Source: JAKZRT01 sp965247915 (GTDB taxonomy: Bacteria > Pseudomonadota > Alphaproteobacteria > Rhodobacterales > Rhodobacteraceae). From it: a DNA stretch of 64,000 nt. Shown piece by piece: positions 28,925 through 36,868 of this stretch. Under the pieces are notes generated by a model. The model did no database searches. It was given only the letters and a program-made list of their open reading frames with translations, and was not told the DNA's origin. The stretch's first letter is position 1. Each line of letters begins with the position of its first letter. The DNA lies in contig OZ252048.1 in NCBI GenBank assembly GCA_965247915.1, positions 868,001 to 932,000 on the forward strand, given 5' to 3'. The position numbers and the translations under genes are program-made.

Positions 28925-29673
28925 CCGACACCCCGCAGGTTCTGCTGCAGCACCACCTCAAGAAGCTCCGGCTGCCGACCTTCCACAGCGAATATGCCAA
29001 ACAGGCCCGGCAATGCGCAGTGGAGAACAAGGATCACATCAACTACCTGCTGCGGCTTTGCGAGCTGGAACTGATCGAGCGCGAACGCCGGATGATCGAG
29101 CGCAGGATCAAGGCCGCAAAGTTCCCGGCGACCAAAAGCCTGGACAGCTTCAACTTCAAGGTCATCCCGTCGCTGAACAAGGTCCTGACCATGCAACTGG
29201 CCCGCGGTGAGTTCATAGACCGGCGCGAGAATATCATCGCATTGGGGCCAGGCGGCACAGGTAAAACCCATATCGCCCTGGGATTGGGTCTGGCGGCCTG
29301 CCAGAAGGGCAGGAAAGTACGCTTCACCACTGCCGCTGCTCTCGTCCATGAACTCATCGAGGCCGTCGACGAACGCCGCCTGCAGCGCTTGCAGAAACAA
29401 CTGGTCAGCCAGGACCTGCTGATCATTGATGAGCTGGGTTTTGTGCCACTGAGCAAGACCGGGGCCGAGCTTCTCTTCGAGATCATCTCGCAGCGCTACG
29501 AACGTGGCTCCATCATCATCACATCCAACCTGCCGTTCGATGAATGGACCGAGGTCTTCGGCGCAGAACGCCTCACAGGCGCCATTCCCGATCGCCTAAC
29601 CCACCACGTCCATATCCTCGAGATGAACGGCGAAAGCTACCGGTTGCGCCAGAGCAAAATCGCCAAACCGTAA
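28921..29673 (+). CDS. istB: IS21-family helper ATPase IstB
   Basis: 250 residues. DnaC-like AAA+ ATPase with Walker A GPGGTGKTH, Walker B LLIIDELGF and sensor TSNLPFDEW. Ends LTHHVHILEMNGESYRLRQSK, the normal IstB end, and served here as reference for the broken copy at 9637. Confidence 0.93.
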   Translation: MTDTPQVLLQHHLKKLRLPTFHSEYAKQARQCAVENKDHINYLLRLCELELIERERRMIERRIKAAKFPATKSLDSFNFKVIPSLNKVLTMQLARGEFIDRRENIIALGPGGTGKTHIALGLGLAACQKGRKVRFTTAAALVHELIEAVDERRLQRLQKQLVSQDLLIIDELGFVPLSKTGAELLFEIISQRYERGSIIITSNLPFDEWTEVFGAERLTGAIPDRLTHHVHILEMNGESYRLRQSKIAKP

Positions 29674-29847
29674 TCCTGAAAATACCAAAACTGCGAAAAG
29701 GTTGGCCTGCGGCCAACGCACCCTGGCACGCATCAGCTATTTGGAAAGCACACGCACCAGGGTGCGCACCTAAATCAAACCAGGTGTCCAGTTTTGCACC
29801 GGGACATTGACCCTTTTTACTCCGGGATTGACAGTCCATGATCGTTA

Positions 29848-30275
29848 ATGGACATTATCGAGGTCAGATGGGGTATCGCGGACCCCGATTTTGGCGGCGA
29901 GGACCTGCCCGCCAACAAAACCACTCTGGGCCAAGTCATCGAGGACACCGGCAAGAAGACGATCAACTACATCTACGATTTTGGCGACAACTGGGAACAC
30001 AGGATCAAGATCGGCAGGATCACCGATCCCGTCCCTGGCGAACTCTATCCCAGACTAATCGAGGTCACCGGTAAATGCCCGCCCGAAGACGTCGGGGGCT
30101 TCCTTGGCTACTACGGGTTCCTCGATGCCATGGCCGATCCAAAGCATCCAGAGCACGATCATCTCAAAGACTGGTATGGCGGCCCTTCGATCCCAATCAG
30201 CCCGAAACCGACAAACTCAAACTCGAAGTCCTCAGTCTCGCAAAACGCTGGAAGCCCGGAAAACCAAGGAAATAA
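29848..30275 (+). pseudogene. Plasmid pRiA4b ORF-3-like protein, truncated and frameshifted
   Basis: YIYDFGDNWEHRIKIGRI, PRLIEVTGKCPPEDVGGFLGYYGFLDAMADPKHPEH and DWYGG match the pRiA4b ORF-3 family. The N-terminal third is lost at the IS21 right end (29833). After DWYGG the proper ending (PFDPNQPETDKLKLEVLSLAK) is in the next frame, so one base has been lost near 30185. Family members are linked to plasmids and mobile elements; function unknown. Confidence 0.75.
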
Positions 30276-30339
30276 GGCTGTCAGACCGGACGTTTACAAT
30301 TGTCCTGAACAGACTAATGATTAACAAGGACGCAGTGCC

Positions 30340-30475
30340 ATGCCAGGACGTAATATTCTGACGACGCGTCAGCGTGCGGCTCTTTTCGATTTTCCCGCTG
30401 ACGAGACCTCACTGCTGAAACACTACACATTGGCCGATGATGACATTGAGCACATTCGCACGCGCAGTCCCGGCC
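30340..30475 (+). pseudogene. Tn3-family transposase N-terminal scrap
   Basis: Starts MPGRNILTTRQRAALFDFPADE..LLKHYTLADDDIEHIRTR, the typical start of Tn3-family TnpA (DUF4158). Homology stops after about 45 codons, where an IS1380-type sequence follows. Non-functional. Confidence 0.65.
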
Positions 30476-30515
30476 CGCCAACCGATGATGCGGATGCCCT
30501 GGCTCCGCCGGCGCG

Positions 30516-30949
30516 GTGTCGGATGTACGACGCTATTACGCCAGCTTCAGCTATCAGGCCGGATCGTGGAACAGGAAACGCCGTGTCATTGCCAAGGTCG
30601 AATGGCATCCCGGCGAGTTGTACCCCGCGTCGGATTTATTGTTACCAACCTGTCGCGCCCTGCCGAACGGGTGGTGGCGTTTTACAATCACCGGGAGACG
30701 GCGGAGCAGTATATCAAGGAAGGTAAGAACGCCATCAAATGGACGCGGCTGTCATGCCGCAAGTTCCGCAACAACGAGGTTCGCCTCCAGCTTCATGCCC
30801 TGGCCTACAATCTCGCCAACTTCATGCGAACTTTGGCTCTGCCCGCAGAGGTGGAGCATTGGTCGCTGACGACACTGCGGGAGAAGCTGGTGAAGATCGG
30901 CGCCAAGGTCGTTCGTCACGGTCGTTATGTCACTTTCCAACTGGCCGAA
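30516..30949 (+). pseudogene. IS1380-family transposase C-terminal fragment, frameshifted
   Basis: Two overlapping frames join to RRYYASFSYQAGSWNRKRRV..KVEWHPGELYP and RVGFIVTNLS..AERVVAFYNHRETAEQYIKEGKNAIKWTRLSC, the end of an IS1380 DDE transposase with the catalytic glutamate in AEQYIKEGK. A one-base loss around 30625 separates them. The end (FQLAEC) is cut at the left terminus of the IS3 element (30950). Confidence 0.75.
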
Positions 30950-31022
30950 TGTCCGTCGTCATATAAAATGGGACATCAGAGCGGTTTGAGTTTTGGAGGC
31001 TCTGGTTCGTTTGTGTGATTGA

Positions 31023-32075
31023 TTATGCCGCGAGTTTTTGATGTTGCAAGCGGCGTTGTCGGATTGTCAGTTTCTTGATCTTTTCCCTTTCTCTGATGAT
31101 GGCCTTGCCGCGCCCGAAGTAGACGTCGGCGGGTGTGACGTTGTTCAGGCTCTCGTGGTAGCGCTGGTTGTTGTAGTAATCGACGAAGGCCCCGATCTGG
31201 CGTTTAAGATCGCCGGGCAGATAGTAGTTTTCCAGCAAAACCCGGTTCTTCATCGTCTGATGCCAGCGCTCGATCTTCCCCTGGGTTTGCGGATGGAACG
31301 GCGCACCGCGAACGTGGTCCATCTGTCGATCCTCGAGCCATTCGGCCAGGTCGCCAGAGATGTAGCAAGAGCCGTTATCGCTCAGCAGACGGGGCTTGTG
31401 TCTCACAACCGCCTGATCACAACCTGACGCCGCCAGGGCCAGCTCAATCGTCGCCGCCACGTCCTCGGCCCGCATGTTTGTGCAGAGCTTCCAGGCGATG
31501 ATGTAGCGGCTGTAATCGTCCAGGATCGTGCTGAGATAATACCAACCCCAGCCAATGATCCTGAAGTAGGTGAAGTCGGTTTGCCACATCTGGTTGATAG
31601 CGGTGGTTTTGTCCGTGAACTCGTCGGCAGCTTTGATCACAACATAGTCGGGCGCGGTGATCAGATCAGCTTCCTTCAGAAAGCGGTAAACCGATGATTC
31701 AGAGATAAAATACTGCTTCTCATCGGTATACTTTACCGCCAGTTCCCGGGTCGTCAGCGCCTCGTGCTCCAGTGCAAATTCAATCAGATCGTCTCGCCGA
31801 TCTTGGGGAATGCGGTTCCAGACCGACTTTGGGCAGGGTGAGCGATCCGCCAGGGCGTCAAAGCCGCCTTCGACATAGCGGTCATACCATCGGTAGAATG
31901 TGGTGCGCGGAATGCCCAGCATATCCAAGGTTTGCTTCGCAGGCAGATGGGACCCCTCAACGGTGCGGATGATTTCCAACTTCTCTGACGCTGGATACCT
32001 CATTCCTCGTATCCCCCATCCCCTGTCATGCTTTTTTTGAGCAGACGGTTTTCCAGGATCAGGTCGGCCACACAT
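31023..32075 (-). CDS. IS3 OrfB transposase (copy A)
   Basis: 350 codons of open frame; the part before MRYPASEKLEI is probably reached by frameshifting from OrfA. HTH_21 segment (LPAKQTLDMLGIPRTTFYRWYDRY) then rve core with D-D-E in QTDFTYF, LLSDNGSCY and QGKIERWHQT. Translated by -1 slippage on the A7G run at the end of orfA (minus strand of 32032-32039) to make the OrfAB fusion. Confidence 0.9.
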   Translation of the reverse strand: MCGRPDPGKPSAQKKHDRGWGIRGMRYPASEKLEIIRTVEGSHLPAKQTLDMLGIPRTTFYRWYDRYVEGGFDALADRSPCPKSVWNRIPQDRRDDLIEFALEHEALTTRELAVKYTDEKQYFISESSVYRFLKEADLITAPDYVVIKAADEFTDKTTAINQMWQTDFTYFRIIGWGWYYLSTILDDYSRYIIAWKLCTNMRAEDVAATIELALAASGCDQAVVRHKPRLLSDNGSCYISGDLAEWLEDRQMDHVRGAPFHPQTQGKIERWHQTMKNRVLLENYYLPGDLKRQIGAFVDYYNNQRYHESLNNVTPADVYFGRGKAIIREREKIKKLTIRQRRLQHQKLAA

Positions 32076-32380
32076 TCTTTCAATGCCAAGGCCTCAGAAC
32101 GTAGCTCCTTCACCTCGGGTGACGTCGCCTGACGCGCCGTATCGCCGGACAGACGGCGTTTCCCTGCTTCGGGGAACTCCTTGGACCAGCTGTAATACAG
32201 ACTCTCTGAGATGCCCTCGCGGCGACACAGTGCTGAGATGCTTTCCTCGCCCCGAAGACCCGCCAAAACAATGCGGATCTTCTCCTCGGCTGAATACGTT
32301 TGCCGGGTCTTGCGGCGGATGGTTTTGACCAGCCTGTCAGCCGAGGCTTTGCTGGTTCCGGATTGCTTGTTCATCTTCAC
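32000..32380 (-). CDS. IS3 OrfA (copy A)
   Basis: 126 residues. HTH (YSAEEKIRIVLAGLRGEESISALCRREGISESLYYSW) and a leucine-zipper-like C-terminal helix (LRSEALALKECVADLILENRLLKKS). Overlaps orfB by 76 bp around the A7G slippery run. A spaced ribosome site lies upstream of ATG 32380 (GGAGTGAAG). Confidence 0.9.
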   Translation of the reverse strand: MKMNKQSGTSKASADRLVKTIRRKTRQTYSAEEKIRIVLAGLRGEESISALCRREGISESLYYSWSKEFPEAGKRRLSGDTARQATSPEVKELRSEALALKECVADLILENRLLKKSMTGDGGYEE

Positions 32381-32584
32381 TCCTTGACGGTTGCGATGAA
32401 CCAGAAATCCTCCTGATGCTAAACCCTCATATCTGTCCCAAAGGCGCTGACGTCAGACAATATGTTTGTATTTATTGAATAAATGTGGACGAAAGAGAAG
32501 TAACCGTCCGGCCTGACCGCTCTGCCGCGCCGTGGAGGGGTCGGTTAGTGTCCACCACGGATAGTGGACACTACGGGGTTTGGG

Positions 32585-32975
32585 GTGGCGCGTCGAACGA
32601 AGCGGCTTTGGACAGACGACGAGAAGCGGTCGATCTGTTTTCAGACGGTGGCGCCGGGCGTATCGGTCGCGCAGGTCGCGCGCCGGTATGCCGCAGGTCG
32701 CGCGCCGGTATGCGATGAATGCGAATCTGATCTTCAAATGGCTGCATGACCCTCGCTTTGCGCCCGACCCGGAACTGGCAACGGCGGGTGTGCCATGTTT
32801 TCTTCCGGTTGAGATCGTGGATCAGGCCTTGGATAAGGATGAACCGCCTGTCGTTGAAGCTGGCGTTGCCAAGGGCACGATCGAGATCGAGCATGCTGGT
32901 GGACACCGGCTCCGGATCAGCGGTGCCTACGATCCCGGGGCGTTGGCACATCTGATCCGTGTCCTGTCCGGATGA
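32585..32975 (+). pseudogene. tnpA: IS66 tnpA disrupted by a 22-bp tandem duplication
   Basis: From GTG 32585 the frame encodes RRTKRLWTDDEKRSICFQT..VAQVARRYA, the HTH of IS66 TnpA. A 22-bp unit starting CGCAGGTCGCGCGCCGGTAT is repeated head to tail (32670-32691, 32692-32713), shifting the frame. The rest (NANLIFKWLHDPRFAPDPE... LAHLIRVLSG) continues in another frame to 32975. The intact counterpart start is at 1631. Confidence 0.8.
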
Positions 32976-33319
32976 TCCCTGTTCCGTCCAGCACCAAGGT
33001 CTGGCTGGCGGCTGGAGTGACGGACATGCGCCGGGGTTTTGCCACGCTGGCTGCCCAGGCAGAGCAGACCCTGAAACAGAACCCGTTCACCGGCAATATG
33101 TTCGTGTTTCGAGGGCGCCGTGGCGATCTGATCAAGGTCATTTGGTGGGATGGCCAAGGAGCCTGTCTGTTCAGCAAGCGCCTGGAGAAGGGAAAGTTCG
33201 TGTGGCCAGCCGCTAAGGACGGGAAGATCGCGCTGACGCCGGCGCAGTTGGCGATGCTGCTTGAAGGCATTGACTGGCGTATGCCCAAGAGGACATGGCG
33301 CCCGCTGACAGCAGGCTGA
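32972..33319 (+). CDS. tnpB: IS66 accessory protein TnpB
   Basis: 115 residues, full length. VWLAAGVTDMRRGFATLAAQAE, FVFRGRRGDLIKVIWWDGQG and FSKRLEKGKFVWP are diagnostic of IS66 Orf2. ATG overlaps the tnpA stop by 4 bp. Its role in transposition is not well defined. Confidence 0.92.
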   Translation: MIPVPSSTKVWLAAGVTDMRRGFATLAAQAEQTLKQNPFTGNMFVFRGRRGDLIKVIWWDGQGACLFSKRLEKGKFVWPAAKDGKIALTPAQLAMLLEGIDWRMPKRTWRPLTAG

Positions 33320-33394
33320 GTAAACCATTTATTTCCAAAGGATTGATGCCGTTGTGGGATTCCCACCGTCTCGGATAAGTGGTAGGTATCAGCC

Positions 33395-34927
33395 ATGCTC
33401 GATGACATCAAAAAGCTGCCTGATGACCCGTCGGCATTGAAGGCGTTGATCGCTTCCATGGCGTCAGAACTGACGAACCGGAATGCCGGGCTGAAGAGCC
33501 GCGATGTGTTGATCGAGAAGCTGAAGCATCAACTCGCGGGCCTGCGTCGTCATCAGTTCGGTTCGCGTTCAGAAAGCCTTGATCAGCTTGAACTGAAACT
33601 GGAAGAGCAAGAGATCGCACGGGCGGCGGAAAGCCCGCCCCCCGAGCCGTCGTCCGACGATGCCGATGAGAAACGGCAGCCAAAGCGCCGCCCACTGCCC
33701 GATCACCTGCCGCGCAACGAGACCGTAATTGGAATCGGCGAAGACTGCGCATCTTGCGGCGGCAGACTGCGCCGACTCGGCGAGGATGTGACCGAAGAGC
33801 TGGAATACAAGCCGGGGCGTTTTGTCGTGAACCGGATCGTGCGTCCGCGCATGGCCTGTACCTGCTGCGAGAAGATCAGCCAGGCCGCATTGCCATCGCG
33901 TCCCATCGAACGCGGTCGTCCAGGACCCGGTCTGTTGGCGCATGTGTTGGTCAACAAATACGCGGATCATCTGCCGCTCTATCGCCAATCGCAAATCTTC
34001 GACCGCGACGGGATCGACCTTGAACGCTCAACTTTGGCTGACTGGGTCGGCAACTCCACGGCGCTGCTCGAACCCCTGGCTGATGCCATTGGCCGTCATG
34101 TCCTGAACGGACAAGCAATCTTCGCTGATGATACGCCCGTGAAGATGCAGGCGCCGGGTAGCGGCAAATGCAAGACGGCACGGTTCTGGACATACGCCAG
34201 AGATGAACGGCCATGGGCTGGCGATGCGTCCCCGGCGGCCTGGTATCAGTTCAGTGTCGACCGAAAGGGCATACGTACAATCGGCCATCTCAAGGACTAC
34301 ACCGGCTGGATGCACGCCGATGGCTACGCTGGATTTGAAGAGCTGTACCGCTCAGGCCGTATTCACGAGGTGGCCTGCATGGCGCATATCCGGCGCAAGT
34401 TCGTCGATGTGCAGCAATCCCAGGGCTCTGCCATCGCCGAAGAAGCGATCAGGCGCATCGCCGAACTTTACGCGGTCGAGAAGCAAGCCCGTGGATCGCC
34501 GCCGGATGAGCGGGTGCGGTTGAGGCAGGCAAAGGCAAAGCAGGTTCTCGATGATCCCGACACGTGGCTCGGTGCACAGCTCACGCGCATCTCTGGCAAA
34601 ACGCCGCTGGCGCAGGCAATCCGCTATGCCATCACCCGCATCAAACGGCTCAGGCCCTATCTTGATCACGGCTTGCTGGAGATAGACAACAACACAGCCG
34701 AAAGGGGAATGCGGGCCATCGCCATAGGCCGCAAGAACTGGCTCTTTGCCGGGTCCGAGCGTGGCGGCCGATCAGCCGCCATTGCCTACACGCTGATTGA
34801 GACAGCCAAGCTGAACGGCGTTGACCCTCAGGGCTGGCTCACAGATGTTCTGAGCCGCATCGCCGATCACAAGATCACCCGCATCGATGAACTTTTGCCT
34901 TGGTGTTACGCTGCCCCGGCAGCGTAA
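33395..34927 (+). CDS. tnpC: IS66 transposase TnpC
   Basis: 510 residues. N-terminal coiled coil/leucine-rich region (VLIEKLKHQLAGLRRHQFGSRSE), zinc-finger segment (CASCGGRLRRLGEDV; PRMACTCCEKI), then DDE core (IFADDTPVKM; LYRSGRIHEVACMAHIRRKF; LEIDNNTAERGMRAIAIGRKNW). Frame intact and complete. Confidence 0.92.
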   Translation: MLDDIKKLPDDPSALKALIASMASELTNRNAGLKSRDVLIEKLKHQLAGLRRHQFGSRSESLDQLELKLEEQEIARAAESPPPEPSSDDADEKRQPKRRPLPDHLPRNETVIGIGEDCASCGGRLRRLGEDVTEELEYKPGRFVVNRIVRPRMACTCCEKISQAALPSRPIERGRPGPGLLAHVLVNKYADHLPLYRQSQIFDRDGIDLERSTLADWVGNSTALLEPLADAIGRHVLNGQAIFADDTPVKMQAPGSGKCKTARFWTYARDERPWAGDASPAAWYQFSVDRKGIRTIGHLKDYTGWMHADGYAGFEELYRSGRIHEVACMAHIRRKFVDVQQSQGSAIAEEAIRRIAELYAVEKQARGSPPDERVRLRQAKAKQVLDDPDTWLGAQLTRISGKTPLAQAIRYAITRIKRLRPYLDHGLLEIDNNTAERGMRAIAIGRKNWLFAGSERGGRSAAIAYTLIETAKLNGVDPQGWLTDVLSRIADHKITRIDELLPWCYAAPAA

Positions 34928-34973
34928 CAGCGACCAGCTTATCCTCGCCAGAGCACCTTCACCGGACGGTCAC

Positions 34974-35115
34974 CGGATTTCTCAAAACGCTGAACGACCT
35001 TGATGACAAAGCTCGGGCTCACTCCGAAACGCCGCGCAACCTCGCGCCGGGAAAACCCCGTCCGAACCTGTGAAATCACCCGCGTGCGCAAATCCAAAGA
35101 ATAAGTATTGCTCAT
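34974..35115 (-). pseudogene. IS630-type transposase N-terminal fragment
   Basis: From ATG 35115, with AGGTG upstream, the minus strand reads SNTYSLDLRTRVISQVRTG and RREVARRFGVSPSFVIKVVQRF, an IS630-type HTH start. It is cut at the right end of the IS66 element after about 47 codons. Confidence 0.75.
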
Positions 35116-35131
35116 AATTCACCTCCAAATG

Positions 35132-35178
35132 TAAGCGTCCGGTGTGCCCCGCCTAACGGCGCAGATTTTGATGGGTTA
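35132..35178 (+). repeat. IS66-type left-end fragment
   Basis: GTAAGCGTCCGGTGTGCCCC and the following bases match 1546-1592 with a single A/G difference. It lies between an IS630 fragment and the complete IS630 element that truncated it. Shows a second, now lost, IS66 insertion of the type left at 1546. Confidence 0.75.
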
Positions 35179-36234
35179 AAGCATATTGCATTTAATCTGA
35201 GGCATATCCCGCGGCCTTGAGGAAGTTCCAGCATTGGTCAGGGTCGAAGAGATCACAAATGTCGCTGAGGGCGTCAAAGAGGGCATCGAAGGTTCTTGCT
35301 CCAACCCTTCGCAGGTGAGCTTTCAACTTTGAGAACGCCATTTCGATCGGGTTAAGATCCGGGGAGTAGGGTGGCAGGAACAAGAACCAGCATCCGCGCG
35401 CCCTCAACGCCTGTGCCGCGCGGTGGCTTTTGTGGGTGGAAAGATTGTCGAGAATGACCACAGTTCCAGGGTCCAGCGCAGGCGCAAGCTGGGTCTCGAT
35501 ATAAGTCTCGAACGCCGATCCATCCATTGCGCCGCTGATCACCCAGGGTGCAATCAGCGCGTTATGGGTCAGCCCGGCGATGAAGGTCTGCGTGCCCCAT
35601 TTTCCAAAGGGTGCGGTGCCATAAAGCCGCTCACCCCTGAAGCTGCGCCCGCGCAACCGGGTGAGGTTGGTTTTGACGGCGGTTTCATCGATGAATACCA
35701 GCCTGTGCGGTTCGGCGCGCATGCGCGGCTGGCGGCGGCTGATCCATTCCCTTCGCGCCTTATGCAGGGCGGGCCGGTCACGTTCCTGCGCGACAAGTCC
35801 TTTTTTTATATGAAAACCCTGCGCGTTCCAGAGCCCGGTGGATTGAGGAGAGCTGAACGCTCACGCCGTGCGTCTCCGCAAGCGCACCCGCAAGTTCCTG
35901 CAATGTTATGTCCGGTTCAGCCCGGACAATCTCGATCAGGAAACCCGCATGCGGTGCCAGCTTGCCAAACCGGCCCGCTGGCCTGCCCTGTGGCTTGGGT
36001 GTGACCTCGCCCCGCTCACGTTGATCCGCCGCATAACGCACCGCCGTCGCTGCACTGACGCCATAAACCCGCCCCGCAGCGCGACAAGAGTTTCCGGCCG
36101 CAATATGCCCGCATATCCGCTGCCGAAGATCCAAAGAATACGGTTTGCCCATGCTCCACCTCCTCACGGGAAATGAATCAGACAAACAACACTTTGGGAA
36201 TCCCCTTTCGATTCACATCAAACGCAAACCGCTT
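35179..36234 (-). mobile_element. IS630-family element with TA duplication
   Basis: Inverted ends AAGCATATTGCATTTAATCTGA (left) and the complement reading AAGCGGTTTGCGTTTGATGTGA (right) share 16 of 22 positions. TA flanks both sides (35177-35178, 36235-36236), the family-typical target. Inserted between an IS66 end fragment and a MOSC-domain gene fragment. Confidence 0.85.
35192..36152 (-). CDS. IS630-family transposase in two frames (frameshift at an A7 run)
   Basis: First frame from ATG 36152 (GGAGG upstream): GKPYSLDLRQRICGHIAAG with HTH, ending SYKKRTCRAGT at 35778. The second frame gives KKGLVAQERDRPALHKARREW and then the DDE_3 core (VFIDETAVKTNL; VVILDNLSTHKS; SPDLNPIEMAFSKLK). They join at seven A residues (35801-35807) by a +1 shift or loss of one A in the message. 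The same direction of shift as in the element at 10.3 kb supports programmed slippage. Confidence 0.8.
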
Positions 36235-36236
36235 TA

Positions 36237-36707
36237 AGGTTCAAGGGGGCGGACGGCGAGGGGCATTCGGGCCTGACGCGGACCTCGTGCGTTCGGGTGC
36301 GCGACCTTTACCCAATGGGCACCGAGATCAGGAATGTGCGCCAGTTGACCATCGTCTCGGAGGAAAATCTGGCCGAGATCGCCCAGGCGATGGGGATCGA
36401 CCGGATTGATCCTGCGTGGCTGGGCGCGTCGGTCGTGATCGGCGGGATCGGCGATTTCAGCCATGTCCCGCCGTCGTCGCGGCTGGTGGCGCCAAGCTGT
36501 GCGGCGCTGACGATTGACATGGAAAACCTGCCCTGCGGCTGGCCCGAAAAGAAAATTCGCCGCCATCACCCCGACCGGTCTGAGCGCTTCCTGGAGGCCG
36601 CAACCGGCCGCAGGGGCGTGACCGCCTGGGTCGAACGCGAAGGCCAGTTGGCCCTGGGCGAATCCCTGACCCTCTTTGTTCCGGCCCAGGCCCCCTGGGA
36701 CCCCTGA
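36237..36707 (+). pseudogene. MOSC-domain protein, 5' truncated
   Basis: From the IS630 edge the frame reads FKGADGEGHSGLTRTSCVRVRDLYP, then IRNVRQLTIVSEENLAEIAQAMG, and ends with the MOSC motif around SCAALTIDMENLPC. The first part, with start codon, is gone. MOSC proteins bind a molybdenum cofactor or mobilise sulfur through a conserved cysteine. No promoter or start is left, so it should be inactive. Confidence 0.7.
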
Positions 36708-36868
36708 CCGGGGCGCATGCGAGACCGGTGTTTCCTATGGTGAACACCTGCCGGCGTTCGGGGCCGGTTCCGGCGGGCGGAAGGTCGTAAAGGGCTGCCC
36801 AAGCCCGGGATACCGGCGTATACGGTTGCACGATCACCGCCGAGGGGCGGACAATCTGAGAGGACCAC
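36708..36868 (+). promoter_or_regulatory. fhs leader region, several hairpins
   Basis: The 161-bp leader before fhs can form a stem from GGTGTT and AACACC (near 36725-36746) and GC-rich stems around CCGGCGTTCGGGGCCGG. GAGAGG lies before the ATG. I do not recognise a known riboswitch. It must also contain the promoter unless transcription comes through the MOSC remnant. Confidence 0.35.

Larger units (their letters stand above)
27317..29833 (+). mobile_element. Complete IS21-family element (copy 3)
   Basis: Ends match as inverted repeats: TGTGAATCCCGGAG at 27317 and the complement of CTCCGGGATTGACA ending at 29833. istA and istB are both intact and overlap by 4 bp. The flanks (IS256 fragment, pRiA4b-type gene fragment) show no shared target duplication, so adjacent deletion probably followed insertion. 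Copy 1 at 5-6.3 kb is nearly the same element. Confidence 0.9.
30950..32459 (-). mobile_element. IS3-family element, copy A
   Basis: 1510 bp from TGTCCGTCGTCA (30950) to the complement TGACGTCAGACA (32459), short imperfect inverted repeats with TG/CA ends. A second 1510-bp copy lies at 46853-48362; the only difference I noticed is one synonymous base in orfB (31314 versus 47217). Flanking triplets differ here (GAA, ATA), so this copy lies at a rearranged joint. Confidence 0.93.
32500..34973 (+). mobile_element. IS66-family element
   Basis: 2474 bp. Left terminus GTAACCGTCCGG (32500); right terminus is the complement of GTGACCGTCCGG ending at 34973. It carries tnpA, tnpB and tnpC in order. 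Flanking 8-mers differ, so no target duplication remains. The right edge interrupts an IS630-type gene. tnpA is damaged, so autonomous movement is doubtful. Confidence 0.85.

Noticed and set aside
36708..36868. Known THF or glycine riboswitch upstream of fhs
   Set aside because: I could not match conserved core sequences of these classes; left as an unclassified leader.
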